NCBI GenBank assembly: GCA_947247005.1
Contig: OX365944.1
Location: 25,953,501-26,017,500, forward strand
Source: Spisula solida
Lineage: Eukaryota; Mollusca; Bivalvia; Venerida; Mactridae
Direction of reading: 5' to 3'
DNA length: 64,000 bases
Shown here piece by piece: positions 25,616 to 38,311 of the stretch (position 1 is its first letter; each line of letters begins with the position of its first letter). Under the pieces are notes generated by a model. The model had not been told where the DNA came from and did not search any database. It saw only the letters and a list, made by a program, of their open reading frames with translations. The position numbers and the translations under genes are program-made.

Positions 25616-28600
25616 TATATTCATAACTTGAATTTTATCGTTTATGACGGAACAATAATGAAACATTTATTCATAAGTAATGTTTTACTCGAAACAAGAC
25701 ATTATGAAATGATGTCATAAATATAAGTCCAATGATCCCAACCACCTGTGGGAGTTTGTACATATTAGTACGTTAGATCTAGTTATAAAGTAAACACTAA
25801 ATGTAAGCTTGTTTTTATTGACAATGAGCCTTCATATATTTGGGATTGGTCAACCAATGAAGTAAGATACTGGATGAGTATCATTCCGATGAGTAAAAAT
25901 ACAACAGGCAGCGTAACAATTGTCTACACTTTTTGTGATACCTGTAACATGCCCTCCAAGTCAATGTTCATACGCACAACCACGGAATGATTCAGTACTA
26001 CATGTATTTATTACGCGCATGTATAATTATAATGATAAATGATATGTTGTATGTAAGAAATATACATGTAGATATAACTGTTTACAAACACTAAAGCTCT
26101 GGTAGGTCAACAACAATTTTATCTTTATATGTGTTATTAATTACTTACACTGCATTGATGCAGAACAGCAGGTGCTAAGAAATCACGCATATACCAATTT
26201 ATATGCCGAGTAGTATTTATTAGCTCTTGCCTCCTCCAACGTTGCTATCAAAGTAGCTTACAGTAAAATGAAAAAGAGGTTTCACTCCATGGGCACACTA
26301 CAACTAGCTGTCAATCATGATTAGAACTAACTTTAATTAACGTATTTTTAAGTGCAAGTTCTTCTCTATGATTGTTTCTATCAACACAGCTGTTCTGTTG
26401 TATTACTCAAATGACGTAATAGCATGGCAAAATATACGGGAGCGATAACACACTAAAAACAGTATTAGGTTTAACTAGCCTGGTGTTTATTTGAATAGTG
26501 TAATTATGTGCAGTCCACAGTAAGGTTCGAAGGCGGTTCCTCCCCTTCCGGGCAACCAGTACATCGCAATACATCATATAAGTTACATTCTACAACATAT
26601 TGCTTATTATTCGTCGAAACCAATCACATCTCCCTCAATTTCAATGAATGATATGAGAGTATTATTTCCAACGACCACACCAATGATGCATTTCCGCTGC
26701 CTACAAGTCTGTTCTGTGATTATATTGAAATAAGATATATTTGCACACAATGAAACACTGCATGCATTGCACTGTATTGTACCACAATATCGCGTGAATA
26801 GTTGTGTTTCCGAGCAGAAACATCACATGTAATGTGTTCGCACTTGTTCCGTTTTCCGGCTGTTTACATTAATTCGTTTCCCACTGGAACCAAAACATAC
26901 TCAATCAACAGTCTTATAAATTTAACATGAAGTAAGCAGGATGTGTACAATTTCTGTAAAGTAATGTACATTATGTGATGTGTATGTTCCACTTTGGTTC
27001 TATTTACCAGAGTCATCAGATTGCAACTATACAACCATGGTTGTGTTGAACTGGTACATATGTACTGTCATGCCTGATTCCAATGGTCTCAACCAGTATA
27101 ATCAAATGTATGTATTTATTAAATTAGCTATTACACGGGCCTTTTAATAAAGCTCTTTCCCTTGAGCACGCGACCGCTAATTCACAGCACTTGAAATCTG
27201 GTAAAAGTGTATGTTCGCCCATGACAGGTAGGAAGAATCTACTGCAATAACCGTCATTCAATTTTCAAACATCTCTTAACGGTTATATATTAGAGTTTAT
27301 TATTAAGTTTTCTGTTGATTGTGTAGGAGCAAGATGAAATGTGTTGAACAACTGGAAGTGTTGATTCGTCAACAGATCGTATTATGATAGTGACTGTATT
27401 TTGCCGAGAAATAACGTAGTAAACTAGTTAACATGCCGAACAGAGATCGATATTAGCTGTGACAGAGTTATGCATTTGTCGTTTGACTTCCCGTTCACTG
27501 TTTCCCAAGCGTTGAGAAATTAGAGGGACATTGCTGTGCATTTCTAATTCTACCTTGGCTTTTCATGGGCAACAAATAAGCCAGCATTGATTGACAATTA
27601 TATATGATTCTGTTATTCAAATTTCGTGTGCAGTATTGGTAAATCAAGGACAACAACAACTTCCGAAAGTTTAGATCTCAGAAATAATTAATCACGTCTA
27701 AGGCCTTATCGTCAGAGATATTCCATCAAATGGCCCAATAACGTTAACTTTAATAACAACGTATGCCAAATGTACGGTGTTTATAGGTCAGGGTTACGTG
27801 TTACTCAAGTGAACAGCACAATAAGATACGTTGTCGTACGCCAACATTGGTATGTCGAGAACGCTAGAGACGTATACCCTTCTTTCAAATAAGGAATACG
27901 TTACCATTGTATTATACCTAAGATATATATTCGTTGAGGATACGTCCAAAGGAGGTTGGTATACATTGTTGTAAAACGTTGTAGTATACATGTAACAAGG
28001 CTATGGAAAGCGCAAACTTGTCCGTAATATCTGAGTATGACCACTAAGTAAGCATTTAGGTATTCCAATAATGTCCATGATTCAGTCGTTGGTTTTATGT
28101 TTATCGTACTAACTTTGTACTGCGAATCCTCTCAAACCACACACAACATTGGTAACGCATCACTCACAAACATGTGTACAGTCTGTACCATCAATTAATT
28201 GTCATTTGGGTCTATCGCCGAACTATGTGTATGGTTTATTAATTCATCCATGTGGATAATGCCATATCATTCCCTTTTTTTAACGCCTTTCACACAAAGT
28301 TAGGATTACAAGTGACAGCTGCAAAGAGTTCACAAATGTTTCAGAATGGTATTGCTATTTCTTGTGGAAACCTATTAGTGGAAGATCTATATTAGTATAA
28401 TTATAATGTTTGGATGTGAATACACTCATGTTCACGAATAACATATACTTATAACTGATAGCAATTGTATCGTTGGTCATCATGTTCGTTGTACTCGGTT
28501 ATGTTTGGTATTATACACAGCGTCCATTTTTTAGATTGAGTTGACATTGTACTTTTAACTTAACATATCATCCATGTCAATGCAATCATTACTTTTGTCC

Positions 28601-30040
28601 GCATCACCGCGAATCTATTTACTGGTTTCAATACCTTCTATTACAACACTTGTTAGACTGTTTCCTCCGACGACATGATTTACTGCTCACACATTCCTAC
28701 AGCGAGCGCATACTTTGTTGATATATTACACAATCAACGGTTCAAGTGATACGTTAACCAAACAATTCACATACTTAAACTTGTCTGACACTTGTGTTGC
28801 TTTTAGTTCACACAATCACTTAAAAATGTTCGAAGTCAGCAATTATTCATGTCTAGCATTCATATGGTTAACCCTGTGCTAAGAAATATAAATAACACCT
28901 TGACGTTTCTGAAACTACAAGAAATAGATGAAGTTATTGTTCTTCTTGGGGCGAGTGTCAAAGAATTGTACAATTCATCACCCTTGCATCTACAACTATA
29001 GATCATTTATACCGTACAATTTGGATTGCTTTCCTTTGATTTAGGCGCACTTCAGATATATTGTTTTAGAATAACAATGTATGATATAATGTAGTCTGTT
29101 AATAATAATGTACTTATATTAACCCAAATGAACATTGTATAGATCGTTGACACAATGCGTAGTCTTGGGTAAAAAGGGATATTTCCACTTGTAATTGTCA
29201 ATGACGTGATTACTAGCGTACCGACTACCCACCTCACTAGGGAATGTGCGTAGACAATCGTAGACAATGACAAGTAACGTATTGTTTAAACAGAGGGTTT
29301 GGATAAGTTAGAACAGATGACACGTAATGGCAAGATGACAAGGACAGATTCAGGCCTCATTGACGCACTACCCACGATAAATCAATCATATTAACCAATT
29401 TTATTCACATGGGGACAGCAAGGTGATCAAGTGTAAGTTGATTGTTATGATAAATGCGTCGATGTCAATCCGAGGACAAGTATGGAAACTATTGTGAATA
29501 CTTCAAGTATCAATAGTATGCAATATAAAATCAGGTTGTGTGATATTGGGGGATATTTCACCGTTAGGCAAGGATATAAATGAGTCTATTCAGGAAACAG
29601 GTCGTTACTGTAGTGATAATCAGGTCAAATGTCTGTAAGAACTTTTAGAATGTGGCCGATAATTTCACTTGGCTTACATTATCGTTTGATCGACATCTAA
29701 GTATGTAGACCATCTTATCGTGTAGCAAACCCATTCAAAATGTGAATCAGTTATTTACTCTTAAACACAGAATATGACTATAATGTATACATCTGAATTT
29801 GTCGAAAACAGTATATGTCATAAATGTATACCATGTATAAGGAGAACAAAACATGTTGGTTTCTGATCGTTATACTGTGAAACGATAAGATATCGTGTGT
29901 TCAATGTGTTTGTACGCTCCTATTGACCTGATATTCTCAAAACACAGTCAATTTAGTCAATGCGACGTATATGTTATAATGCCGAGCATATCCTTTTTTG
30001 CCAGTCAACTTTCTGTTGAAATATGACAGGCATATATGTG

Positions 30041-30101
30041 TGCCTCCACCCGGATTTAAACCCGGGTCGCCAGATCACGCTAATCACTGAGCTACGGAGG
30101 C
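30041..30101 (-). pseudogene. tRNA-like sequence lacking its anticodon arm (tRNA pseudogene or SINE head)
   Basis: Read on the minus strand, it has an acceptor arm GCCTCCG pairing with TGGAGGC (one G-T) and discriminator A. Box A is 'TAGCTCAGTGATTAGCG'. A T arm with box B 'GGTTTAAATCC' is flanked by CCC/GGG pairs. Only about 9 nt separate the D region from the T arm, so the anticodon arm is largely deleted and the total is 61 nt instead of about 73. It cannot work as a tRNA, but both Pol III internal promoter boxes remain. No SINE body is evident next to it. Confidence 0.7.
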
Positions 30102-30189
30102 CACATAATATTAGATATTTGTATAATACCAAACACATAACTAATACCGTGTTTGTTAAATGCACTTTCTTGTTTGCCTTGTACATGTA

Positions 30190-30991
30190 CACTGAGTGGC
30201 TTTGAAAACGCAACACTTACACTTACATAGCTTATATGTATGCATGTATGTATTTACCCATAACTCGGCGAATATGGATTGAATTTTGCTGACATTTTCA
30301 GCATTTGTAGCTAAGATATATGGCATAACAATCAATTCCATGACAATCTGATAAGACCCTTTACAGCCACAATAAAACAATGATGTCATAAATAAAAGCA
30401 AATTTTATGCCCTTTGTCCTTCTGCGCTGTTCAGATTGTTAATGCCGATGTGTATCTATTCTTCGTATAAAGTTCGGGAACAAGTGCCCGTGCATATCAT
30501 GGAGACAGAAATAAAATAAAACACAGATAAATATAAAGTTAAATTTAGATTCAGAAAAAATGAAATTTATTCACTCTATCTCTAACCAGAATTACTTCCC
30601 CTTGACTGTAAAATTGGTAGTATTTTTCGGTAAATCTGAAACATTGCTATCAAGGGTTTTTGAAACTTCACGACCACTATGTTGCGGAGTGGTAAATCGT
30701 CTGATTTTGTGTTTTTCGAATTAGTCGATTGATTGACTATTCAAATTGACCTTACATAAAATGATGATAGCATCGTACATTTTTGTACATGTACACTCAA
30801 TTCCTCTTACGTGTTTCAATTTATCCTTTATGGTTCAATGCACAATTGTAGCGATTTTAGATGGCAAGAATATCGAGTTACTATCCATTTGGTTGCCAAT
30901 AACACGCACACAAAATTTCGTTGAGAAATATTGATAAATAAAAAAGTAATCTTGATTTTCATTAGTGTTGCGTTTTCAAAGCCGCTCAGTG
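30190..30991 (+). mobile_element. CACTGAGCGG element, complete copy in unit C
   Basis: 802 bp, termini 'cactgagtggctttgaaaac' and 'caaagccgctcagtg', flanked by TA at 30,188-30,189 and 30,992-30,993. The internal 62-codon frame of the family, read on the minus strand here, is broken by a stop at codon 20 (AAA to TAA at the 'GACAAATTCG' motif). Confidence 0.85.
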
Positions 30992-31444
30992 TACATATGT
31001 ATAATATTTATACACCTTATTCTTTACTAATAATGATACATTGTGTAGGTAAAGATGAAATAGAGTTTTATTTGTTTTTATATCTTATTAATTACCTACT
31101 CTATGATGATGCAGTATAGCAGGTGCTAAGTAATTATGTATATATTGGTTCATTGACCTATGTTTTATAAAACTTATTATGAATCAAAGTAGCTTATGAT
31201 ACAAAGAAAAGTTATGTTTCACACCAAGGGTACATTACAACTAATTGTTAATCTAGATTAGAACTGAATTTAATTTACGAATGTTTAAGTGCAATATAAT
31301 GCTACAACCAGACGCAGCTGTTATGTTTTATTACCTCTAATTGGCATACACACATGACGAAAATATGGTAGGGATAACGAAATAAAAGCAGCATTCCGTA
31401 GTGGTGTGTTTATTTGTAAAGTGTAATCATATACCTTACCTTAC

Positions 31445-31516
31445 GGGGCACTCGGTACATCCTCACACTATGGGGCACTCGGTACATCCTCACACTATGG
31501 GGCACTCGGTACATCT
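31445..31516. repeat. 27-bp tandem repeat, 2.6 copies
   Basis: 'ggggcactcggtacatcctc' starts at 31,445, 31,472 and 31,499 with an exact period of 27. Units A and B have a single similar motif at the matching place, so this is a local expansion in unit C. Confidence 0.9.
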
Positions 31517-31830
31517 CAGTATATCTTGCGCTAGTTATATTTTTTCAACATGATCAAAAGAATGTTGTCAAAACAAATCACTTCACTCTGATTGTTAAAG
31601 TATGTTATGTGTGGACATTTTGTAACGCACGAATAATACCATTCCCCCGCCGACGAGTTTGTCTCTATATGTGGATTTTTGGGTCACAAATTATTGTGTG
31701 AATAGTCGTATTTACCAGTAGCAACTTCCCAGCAAATATGTTAGCATTTGTTCTGTAAGCAGATCTATACATTTGTGTCCCCATTGGAAATAAACTATAA
31801 CACGTGCTGACACTGGGGTGATGAGTATTC

Positions 31831-32480
31831 CTATACTAGTATATTTTGCCTCACACTTCATATAGCTTCAGAACGTTATGATAATTCATGGAACTCTATA
31901 GCATAAAATGAAAGTGCAAAGTTTAACGAACCCAGTAAAAATGGTATGATCATAACTTGGGGTTAAATTACACAACATGACTGAGTATTAATAAGTCTTG
32001 TAAAGGCTACAGATAAATGGCATGAACAAAGTATAAATGTCAATTAAAAGTGCAATGGCTTTCTGGAATTTGATCTGACCATTGTGTGCCTAAAATATGT
32101 ACTACTGACAGATGAGTTCTGGGAAGTATCGTTGAAATCCGACACATGGTTACTAAGAATAAGTGTGAAAGAAAATGACCAACAGAGGGACCGACCAACT
32201 AACCTACCAACCAACTTCATACATAATCCTAATATATATCAGTCAAACAGTGTCTAGAACTCAATAAGTACACCTCATTTTCAATCATATTTTATTGCAA
32301 ATTAAAATCCCCTTTATTACTCAGCATAACTTAACAGAAACGGTGTCATAACTAAATGAAGCATGCAAGTGCCGTCAACCGTATGTTTGGTTCTGGTTTT
32401 GCTGAGATTGAAAAAAAACACGGAAATATGCATGCTCGTGACGGCATTTATGAGCTTTAATTAATAGTACATTAATTATA
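31831..32480. other. No gene; degenerate repeat sequence
   Basis: Homology to units A and B fades out near 31,830. The segment 32,100-32,240 ('cgttgaaatccgacacatgg...gaccgaccaactaacc') resembles a decayed copy of the 160-bp repeat seen at 58,020-58,695. Nothing else is supported. Confidence 0.4.
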
Positions 32481-33246
32481 CACTGAGCTGCTTTGAGAAC
32501 GCATTACTTACACTTTCATAGCTTATATGTATGCATGTATGTATTTATCCATAACTCGGCCAATATGCATTTAATTTTGCTGGAATTTTCAGCATTTGTA
32601 GCTAAGATAAATGGCATAACAATCAATTTCATTTCATGACAATCTGATAAGACCCTTTACAGCTACAATAAACAATGATGTCAACAACGAAAGCAAATTT
32701 GATGCACTGTGTCCTTCTGCGTTTTTCAGATAGTTAATGCCGATGTGTACCTATTCCTCGTATAAAGTTCGTGAACAAGTGTCCGTGTCTATCATGGAGA
32801 CAGAAATAAAGTAAACCATAGATAAATATAAAGTTCAATTTAGATTAAAAAAAATATTTTTTTATTTACTTTATCTCTATCCAGAATTACTTCACCGTGA
32901 CTTTAAAATTGGTAGTATTTTTCGGTAAATCTGAAACATTTCTATCAAGCGTTTTAAAAACTTCACGACCACTATGTTGCGGAGTGGTAGATCGTCTTAC
33001 TTTGTGTTTTTCGAATGTCTCGATTGATTGACTGTTCAAATTTACCTTACATAGAATAATAATCGCATCATACAATCAATTCCTTTTTCATTTTTTCGTT
33101 TTATCAATGCACCATTGGAGTGGATTTAGATAGAGAGAACAACGTGCTACAGTCCATAAGTACTATTAAGTAGCCAGTAACAGGCACATACAATTTCGTT
33201 GAGAAATCTTAATAAATTTTCGTTGCGTTTTCAGAGCCGCTTAGTG
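32481..33246 (+). mobile_element. CACTGAGCGG element, diverged copy
   Basis: 766 bp between TA at 32,479-32,480 and 33,247-33,248. Termini 'cactgagctgctttgagaac' and 'cagagccgcttagtg' show several substitutions, so it is older than the copies at 24,816 and 35,658. The 62-codon frame is nevertheless intact on the minus strand (32,887-33,075). Confidence 0.8.
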
Positions 33247-33248
33247 TA

Positions 33249-35136
33249 GTTGAATTATTCTTAGTAACAAAGGGTGCTTTGTTCTTCAGCAAAAAAAAAC
33301 CGATTAGAAAATAAAACGTTATTACTGAGTTTTTGTATCCGCAAAATTAACGCTATTTACGTTATAGCAATACGTGTTATGTAGAAGTTTTTATCTCTAG
33401 TATAGATCCCATGTAAACTTTTCCGCTGACATGCAACAGGTTGCAATTAGAATCACAAAGACGCACAGTCGTTAATCTGGTACTGTCAACAATGCCACTG
33501 ATTCGTTTTTATATGTACAAATATGTAGTTGTAAACGTTTAAGTGAGTAAGTTTTTGCCACGGAGAGCGCTCCTGCTAATGTTCGAGTCGTTGGTTCAGA
33601 TTCTGACCAAAGCGCAAGTTATAATTAAGACAATACAAAATATAGTTACAAATCGGACACAAAAAAACATCAGCTGAATCACTAGAGCACAAAGAAGCAC
33701 ACACACGAACATCAAGACATAATGTTTAGTATCAAGAACGTGCCTCGATGCCCAGACAGCCTGCCGACCTAGTCAGTCAAACATAGCTTTTACGGTGCTT
33801 GTACCATTAACGTTATGTGAATGTGACAAATTAGTTGTGATTTTCCTTCAAAATCCACATAATCCTCTGTTCTGCAAATGTCAATGCTGAATGACAGTTA
33901 AATTACAATCTAATTATTAAGTTGTTGGAGTGTTCGCCTTCAACAATATTGTGATCCTATCCAAGGGATAAAGATCCAGAGAAATGACGTGTTCAGTTGG
34001 TGGCAGAACCTTTCAAATATAACCGAATCTCTCTACACTAACTGCTTATAATGTAACGCAACTCACACAAGCATTTCTATATTGTGACTCAGCACTTATC
34101 TTTCTTGTGTACCGCGCATACTCATTGCAAAATAAATTATGGGGTCTACACTAACAATATATGTTTCTGCTCACTGGATATTACCTCATAAAGCTACAGT
34201 GTAATTACTACGATTGTTTTACGAAGCTTTTAAAACATTTTTTGTTTTGAAAAAAAACGCCTAAACGTTGTCGTAATGTTTTGTTCAGTTGATAGATGCG
34301 CGAAATTATATGATGTTCTAATTTCCTAATATCCTGTTTACTGCCCTACTTAGACTTAAATTGCATCATTTCAAAGTTTCTGTCAACATTTTTATATTTT
34401 TTGTTAACCATAAAATCTCAAAAAGGCTGACATTAATTTTGTAGTCTTAAAACGACATTCTTGATAAAAACAGCAAACGGAAAAGTGTTTTATAACCAAT
34501 AGTCCATGGAACTGTTTTGAAATTTAGAGTACCTCTCAATCAATTTAATATTAAGTACATATTCACGAATCCCTTTTGTCGTTTATATCATTTCAAAAGC
34601 TTCACAATGCATTAGCGACATCGCGGTTTTTAATGAATTTAAAAACTTAAAGTAAAAAGGTGAAAATAAAGGAAGATACAATGAAGGAACTAATTGAACG
34701 AATTGCGTTTTCAGTAAATAATTCATGGTGTCACCGTTAGCATGGTTCATTGTATTTTAATTATTTGATCGTTTAAAGCCCGGAGCAGGACCATTTTTGC
34801 AAATTATTATATTAGTTAAATTCGCCAAACAGAATTTATGTTATACCTAATTATTGAATTGTTGTAAATTTGTTTCCCAGAAGAAATTAGGTCGATAATT
34901 AATCGAATGGTACCAACCGTATTTTGTTTTGCTATTCTGTTATCTAATTATCTAATTAGCTGCATCTGCAACTTTTGTTCACACATGTTACCGAACAATT
35001 CGTTTGCTTTTTGATCATATATACACCTTGTCATCTTATTTTAATATAAAGTCATAAGGACCTGTATTTAGTGTTTTGCTAAAGTTATATTGTTGCAATT
35101 CCTGATTAAATTATTATCGCACTAAATGCTCCTACA
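33249..35136. other. No gene or repeat recognised
   Basis: AT-rich sequence without ORFs over 60 codons, tandem repeats or inverted repeats that I can support. Confidence 0.5.
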
Positions 35137-35138
35137 TA

Positions 35139-36573
35139 CACTGAGCGGCTTTGACAACGCAACACTAATGAAAATCAAGATAACTTTTTTATTAATTAAT
35201 ATTTCTCAACGAAAATTTGCGGGCTAACACATTGGCTACCCATGGATTGTAACTCGACGTTCTTTCCATCTACATTCGGTACAATGGTGCATTGAACCAT
35301 TAAATGGATAACACAAAACACGTAAGATGAATTGATTGTACAAAAATGTACGATGCAATAATTATTTTATGTAAGGTCAATTTGAATAGTCAATCAATCG
35401 ACAAATTCGAAAAACACAAAATCAGACGATTTACCACTCCGCAACATAGTGGTCGTGAAGTTTCAAAAACGCTTGATAGCAATGTTTCAGATTTACCGAA
35501 AAATAATACCGATTTTACAGTCAAGGGGAAGTAATTCTGGATAGACATAAAGTGAATAAAAATCTACCTACCGAAAATGTCTACGGATCAATATTATTAA
35601 CTGACTTTTGAAACCACATTTGGACGGAATACACAACCAATAATAATTAGTATACTACACTGAGCGGCTTTGAAAACGCAACACTAACACATACATAGCT
35701 TATATGTATGCATGCATGTATTTACCCATAACTCGGCCAACATGCATTAAATGTTGCTGAAATTTTCTGCATTTGTAGCTAAGATATATAGCATTACGAT
35801 CCATTTCATTCCATGACGTTCTGATAAGACCATTAACAGCCACAATAAAACAATGATGTCATAAACAAAAGCAAATGTTATGCCCTATGTCCTTCTGCGT
35901 TTTTCAGATTGTTAATGCCGATGTGTACCTATTCTTCGTATAGAGTTCGGGAACAAGTGTCCGTGCATACCATGAAGACTGAAATAAAGAAAAACACAGA
36001 TAAATATAAAGTTCAATTTAGATTAAGAAAAAATGAATTTTATTCAATCTATCTCTATCAAGAACTGACTGTAAAATTGGTACATGTAGTAATTTTCGGT
36101 AAAACTGAAACATTGCTATCAAGCGTTTTTGAAACTTCGCGACTACTATGTTGCGGAGTTGTAAATCGACTGATTTTGTGTTTTTTTAATTTGTATATTG
36201 ATTGACTATTCAAATTGACCTTACATAAAATAATAATTGCATCGTACATTTTTGTACAATCAATTCTCTTACGTGTTTCGTTTTATCCATTTCATGGTTC
36301 AATGCACCATATTGTAGCGAATTTAGATGGACAAAACATCGAGTTACAATCGATTGGTAGCCAATAACACGCACACAAAGTTTCGTTGATAAATATTAAT
36401 AATTAAAAAAGTTATCTTGATTTTCATTAGTGTTGCGTTTTCAAAGCCGCTCAGTGTATCTTAGCTACGAATGTTGAAAATTTCAGCCTATTTCCCGAGC
36501 AATAGGTAAATACCTACATGCATACATATAAGCTATATTAGTGTAAATGTTTCGTTTTCAAAGCCGCTCAGGT
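35139..36573 (-). mobile_element. CACTGAGCGG element interrupted by another copy of the same family
   Basis: The outer element's left part, 35,139 to about 35,563, begins 'cactgagcggctttgacaac' after TA and includes an intact 62-codon frame (35,346-35,534). Its right end resumes at 36,459 ('tcttagctacgaatgttg') and finishes at about 36,573 with a damaged terminus ('gccgctcaggta'). Between them lies a complete second element in the opposite orientation (35,658-36,456). A 90-bp stretch at 35,565-35,655 does not match the family, and roughly 240 bp of the outer element is missing. The insertion was therefore accompanied or followed by a deletion. Confidence 0.75.
35658..36456 (+). mobile_element. 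CACTGAGCGG element, complete inner copy
   Basis: 799 bp with near-perfect termini 'cactgagcggctttgaaaac' and 'caaagccgctcagtg'. TA flanks both ends (35,656-35,657 and 36,457-36,458), and the right flank 'TA-tcttagctac' is internal sequence of the outer element. The 62-codon frame survives on the minus strand only in altered form (36,058-36,249, with a frameshift near its 3' end). Confidence 0.9.
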
Positions 36574-38005
36574 AGGTATTATAGAGAACACCAGACATGT
36601 CACAACACATATGTCTCTAAAGTACTGGCGTATCAGTGGACCCAGTGAGTACAAACCCATTCGGCACACAACTGTTATTCCTGATAATAATGTAATAAAT
36701 CTTTTTGTCGAATATTTCTTGTTTTGCATGCACCATTGTATTACACGAATCTCACATTAATCTAAGAAAACATCCGCAAAACAACTAAGAAGCGCATGGT
36801 TTGCATAACTCTAGGTGCTAATATATTCATTGAATAAATACCTTTTTCTTCGCCATTAACACATTATTCTGAAACGTTAGAAATTTACAAGAAACATTGT
36901 CTAGACTGAAGTGAGCAATACTTTTCTTTTAATAAATTAGTGGTTATCGATTATAACACATCCATAAAACGCATTTATGTCTGACAGCTTAAGTCCTTAA
37001 TATCTCCCTCGGAATCCCCAATACGATGCTGCTCGGAAGTTTACAAATAACGATGAGGAAAACCTTAAGATATTCGATGAAAATGAATTATGTTGTATTG
37101 AAATGTATTATACAACAGTTCCTGCTTTTTCTTGGAGAAGTGAGAAACAAGTTGGCATTTTTAACGCCATTTCGATAATTTTCTAATGTTCTTTAAAAAG
37201 GAGATTGGGTGTCAATAGTAACACTTCAGTAGCAAAACGACGCACAACGATTGCTACTGTTTACAAAAGGAATATGGTTTGGGGCGATAAATGTGCCAAT
37301 TTCAACTTGCACTATTGGACAAAATGCAAAGTGTTGCCTAGTATTATAGTTGAACTGTAATCGACTAAACTAAACATACATAATATATGTATTGTGTAAT
37401 AGTAAAAAACACTGATTATGCACTTTGAATTCCAAATAAGCCTATGTAACATAATACGAATTCTTTAACATCTAGATTGTCACTGCGTGTAATATATTCT
37501 GCCATCACCCAAGCAATGCTAATAATTGATGACCTAATTCACGAATGAAGAATTATTTATAATTGCTAACATGCTTTTTAAAGGCAACAATACAGTAACT
37601 GTTTCAATCACAGAGGATGCAACTGTTGTCTTCCTAGACGATCAGCCAAACTAGACACGAGGTCTTGTTCGCGACTTAAGTGCATTACAACGACGGAGGA
37701 GTGGGAACTGTAAATATAATTAGCACATTGTTGGATCTTGGGACAATGAATCAGAAGTGTCGTCTAGACAAGCAAATGAAATATAACTGTATTATATAAA
37801 TACTGTAGCGCACAACAATACAACGTTACAAAGTAACAGCGACATCACATAATTATCGGCCTAGTCACCCACGCAAGTGTCAGATATCGTCCATATCCCC
37901 CAAACTAGACGTTACAAGCTAGCCTATATGTATAGGTTATCATTCATATATTAGAATAATAAACGAATTAAGTACAAGTGAGCGAATATGTAATCTATAA
38001 CCGGC
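36574..38005. other. No gene or repeat recognised
   Basis: AT-rich unique sequence. I see no ORF, repeat or RNA gene that can be supported. Confidence 0.5.
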
Positions 38006-38311
38006 TTATAGTTTACCCGCCCACTTTTTGGTGTCATTTCCAATGCTTTTGTTTGCAAACAATAGCATGCCCATTAAAGGGATGATCAACAAATACGCAG
38101 GAATATGCTTTGAAATCTTTATAACGTGGCCAACACTTAAAATAATTGGTCGTATAAAAGATTGAGGTATTACAAAAATTAATACACAATGTACATAGCT
38201 ATAAAACATAAAACTCGAGGTAAAATTTGATCGAAACAACATAGAAACTGTAACTTTAAAAAATAGCTGTACAGCCAGATACACTTCATAGACCTGTAAA
38301 CCGAAACTCAT
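38006..38311 (-). CDS. Candidate small membrane protein (101 codons), unverified
   Basis: An ATG-to-TAA frame of 101 codons starts 'MSFGLQVYEV' and ends 'DTKKWAGKL'. The sequence is strongly hydrophobic, with about four possible membrane segments (residues ~11-27, 33-50, 53-68 and 74-87), followed by a short polar end. An N-F-T sequon lies near residue 30. Composition is slightly less AT-rich than the surroundings and the frame is longer than chance frames nearby. However, high AT content alone gives hydrophobic frames rich in Phe, Ile and Leu. I recognise no family, see no convincing splice acceptor or promoter, and cannot exclude a chance ORF or the terminal exon of a larger gene. Confidence 0.3.
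   Translation of the reverse strand: MSFGLQVYEVYLAVQLFFKVTVSMLFRSNFTSSFMFYSYVHCVLIFVIPQSFIRPIILSVGHVIKISKHIPAYLLIIPLMGMLLFANKSIGNDTKKWAGKL

Larger units (their letters stand above)
14605..27118. repeat. Unit B of the tandem segmental duplication (~12.5 kb)
   Basis: Direct repeat of unit A. The boundary is marked by 'atttattaaatgtgttattgcacggg' at about 14,600 and by the diverged 'tttattaaattagctattacacgggc' at about 27,115. Relative to unit A it has a retroelement tail (24,547-24,767), an 800-bp element with a clean empty site in unit A (24,816-25,615), a 159-bp segment (18,291-18,449) and a 296-bp segment (about 26,090-26,385). The last is also present in unit C, so it was probably lost from unit A. 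No gene is recognised. Confidence 0.85.
27119..31830. repeat. Unit C, old and strongly diverged partial copy
   Basis: Islands of homology follow the order of units A and B. These include 'cacgggccttttaataaagc' at 27,130; 'ttattaagttttctgttgat' at 27,299; the 'ctcacacattc...gttgatatatta' stretch at 28,700; 'cattcacatgggacac'-like sequence at 29,403; 'gatgcag-atagcaggtgctaag' at 31,110; and 'cagctgtt-tgtttattacc' at 31,315. Between them homology is lost or shortened, giving 4.7 kb instead of 12 kb. Stretches that are open in units A and B contain stops here (for example around 29,440), which argues against coding. It holds a tRNA-like pseudogene and one complete TA-flanked element. Confidence 0.65.
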
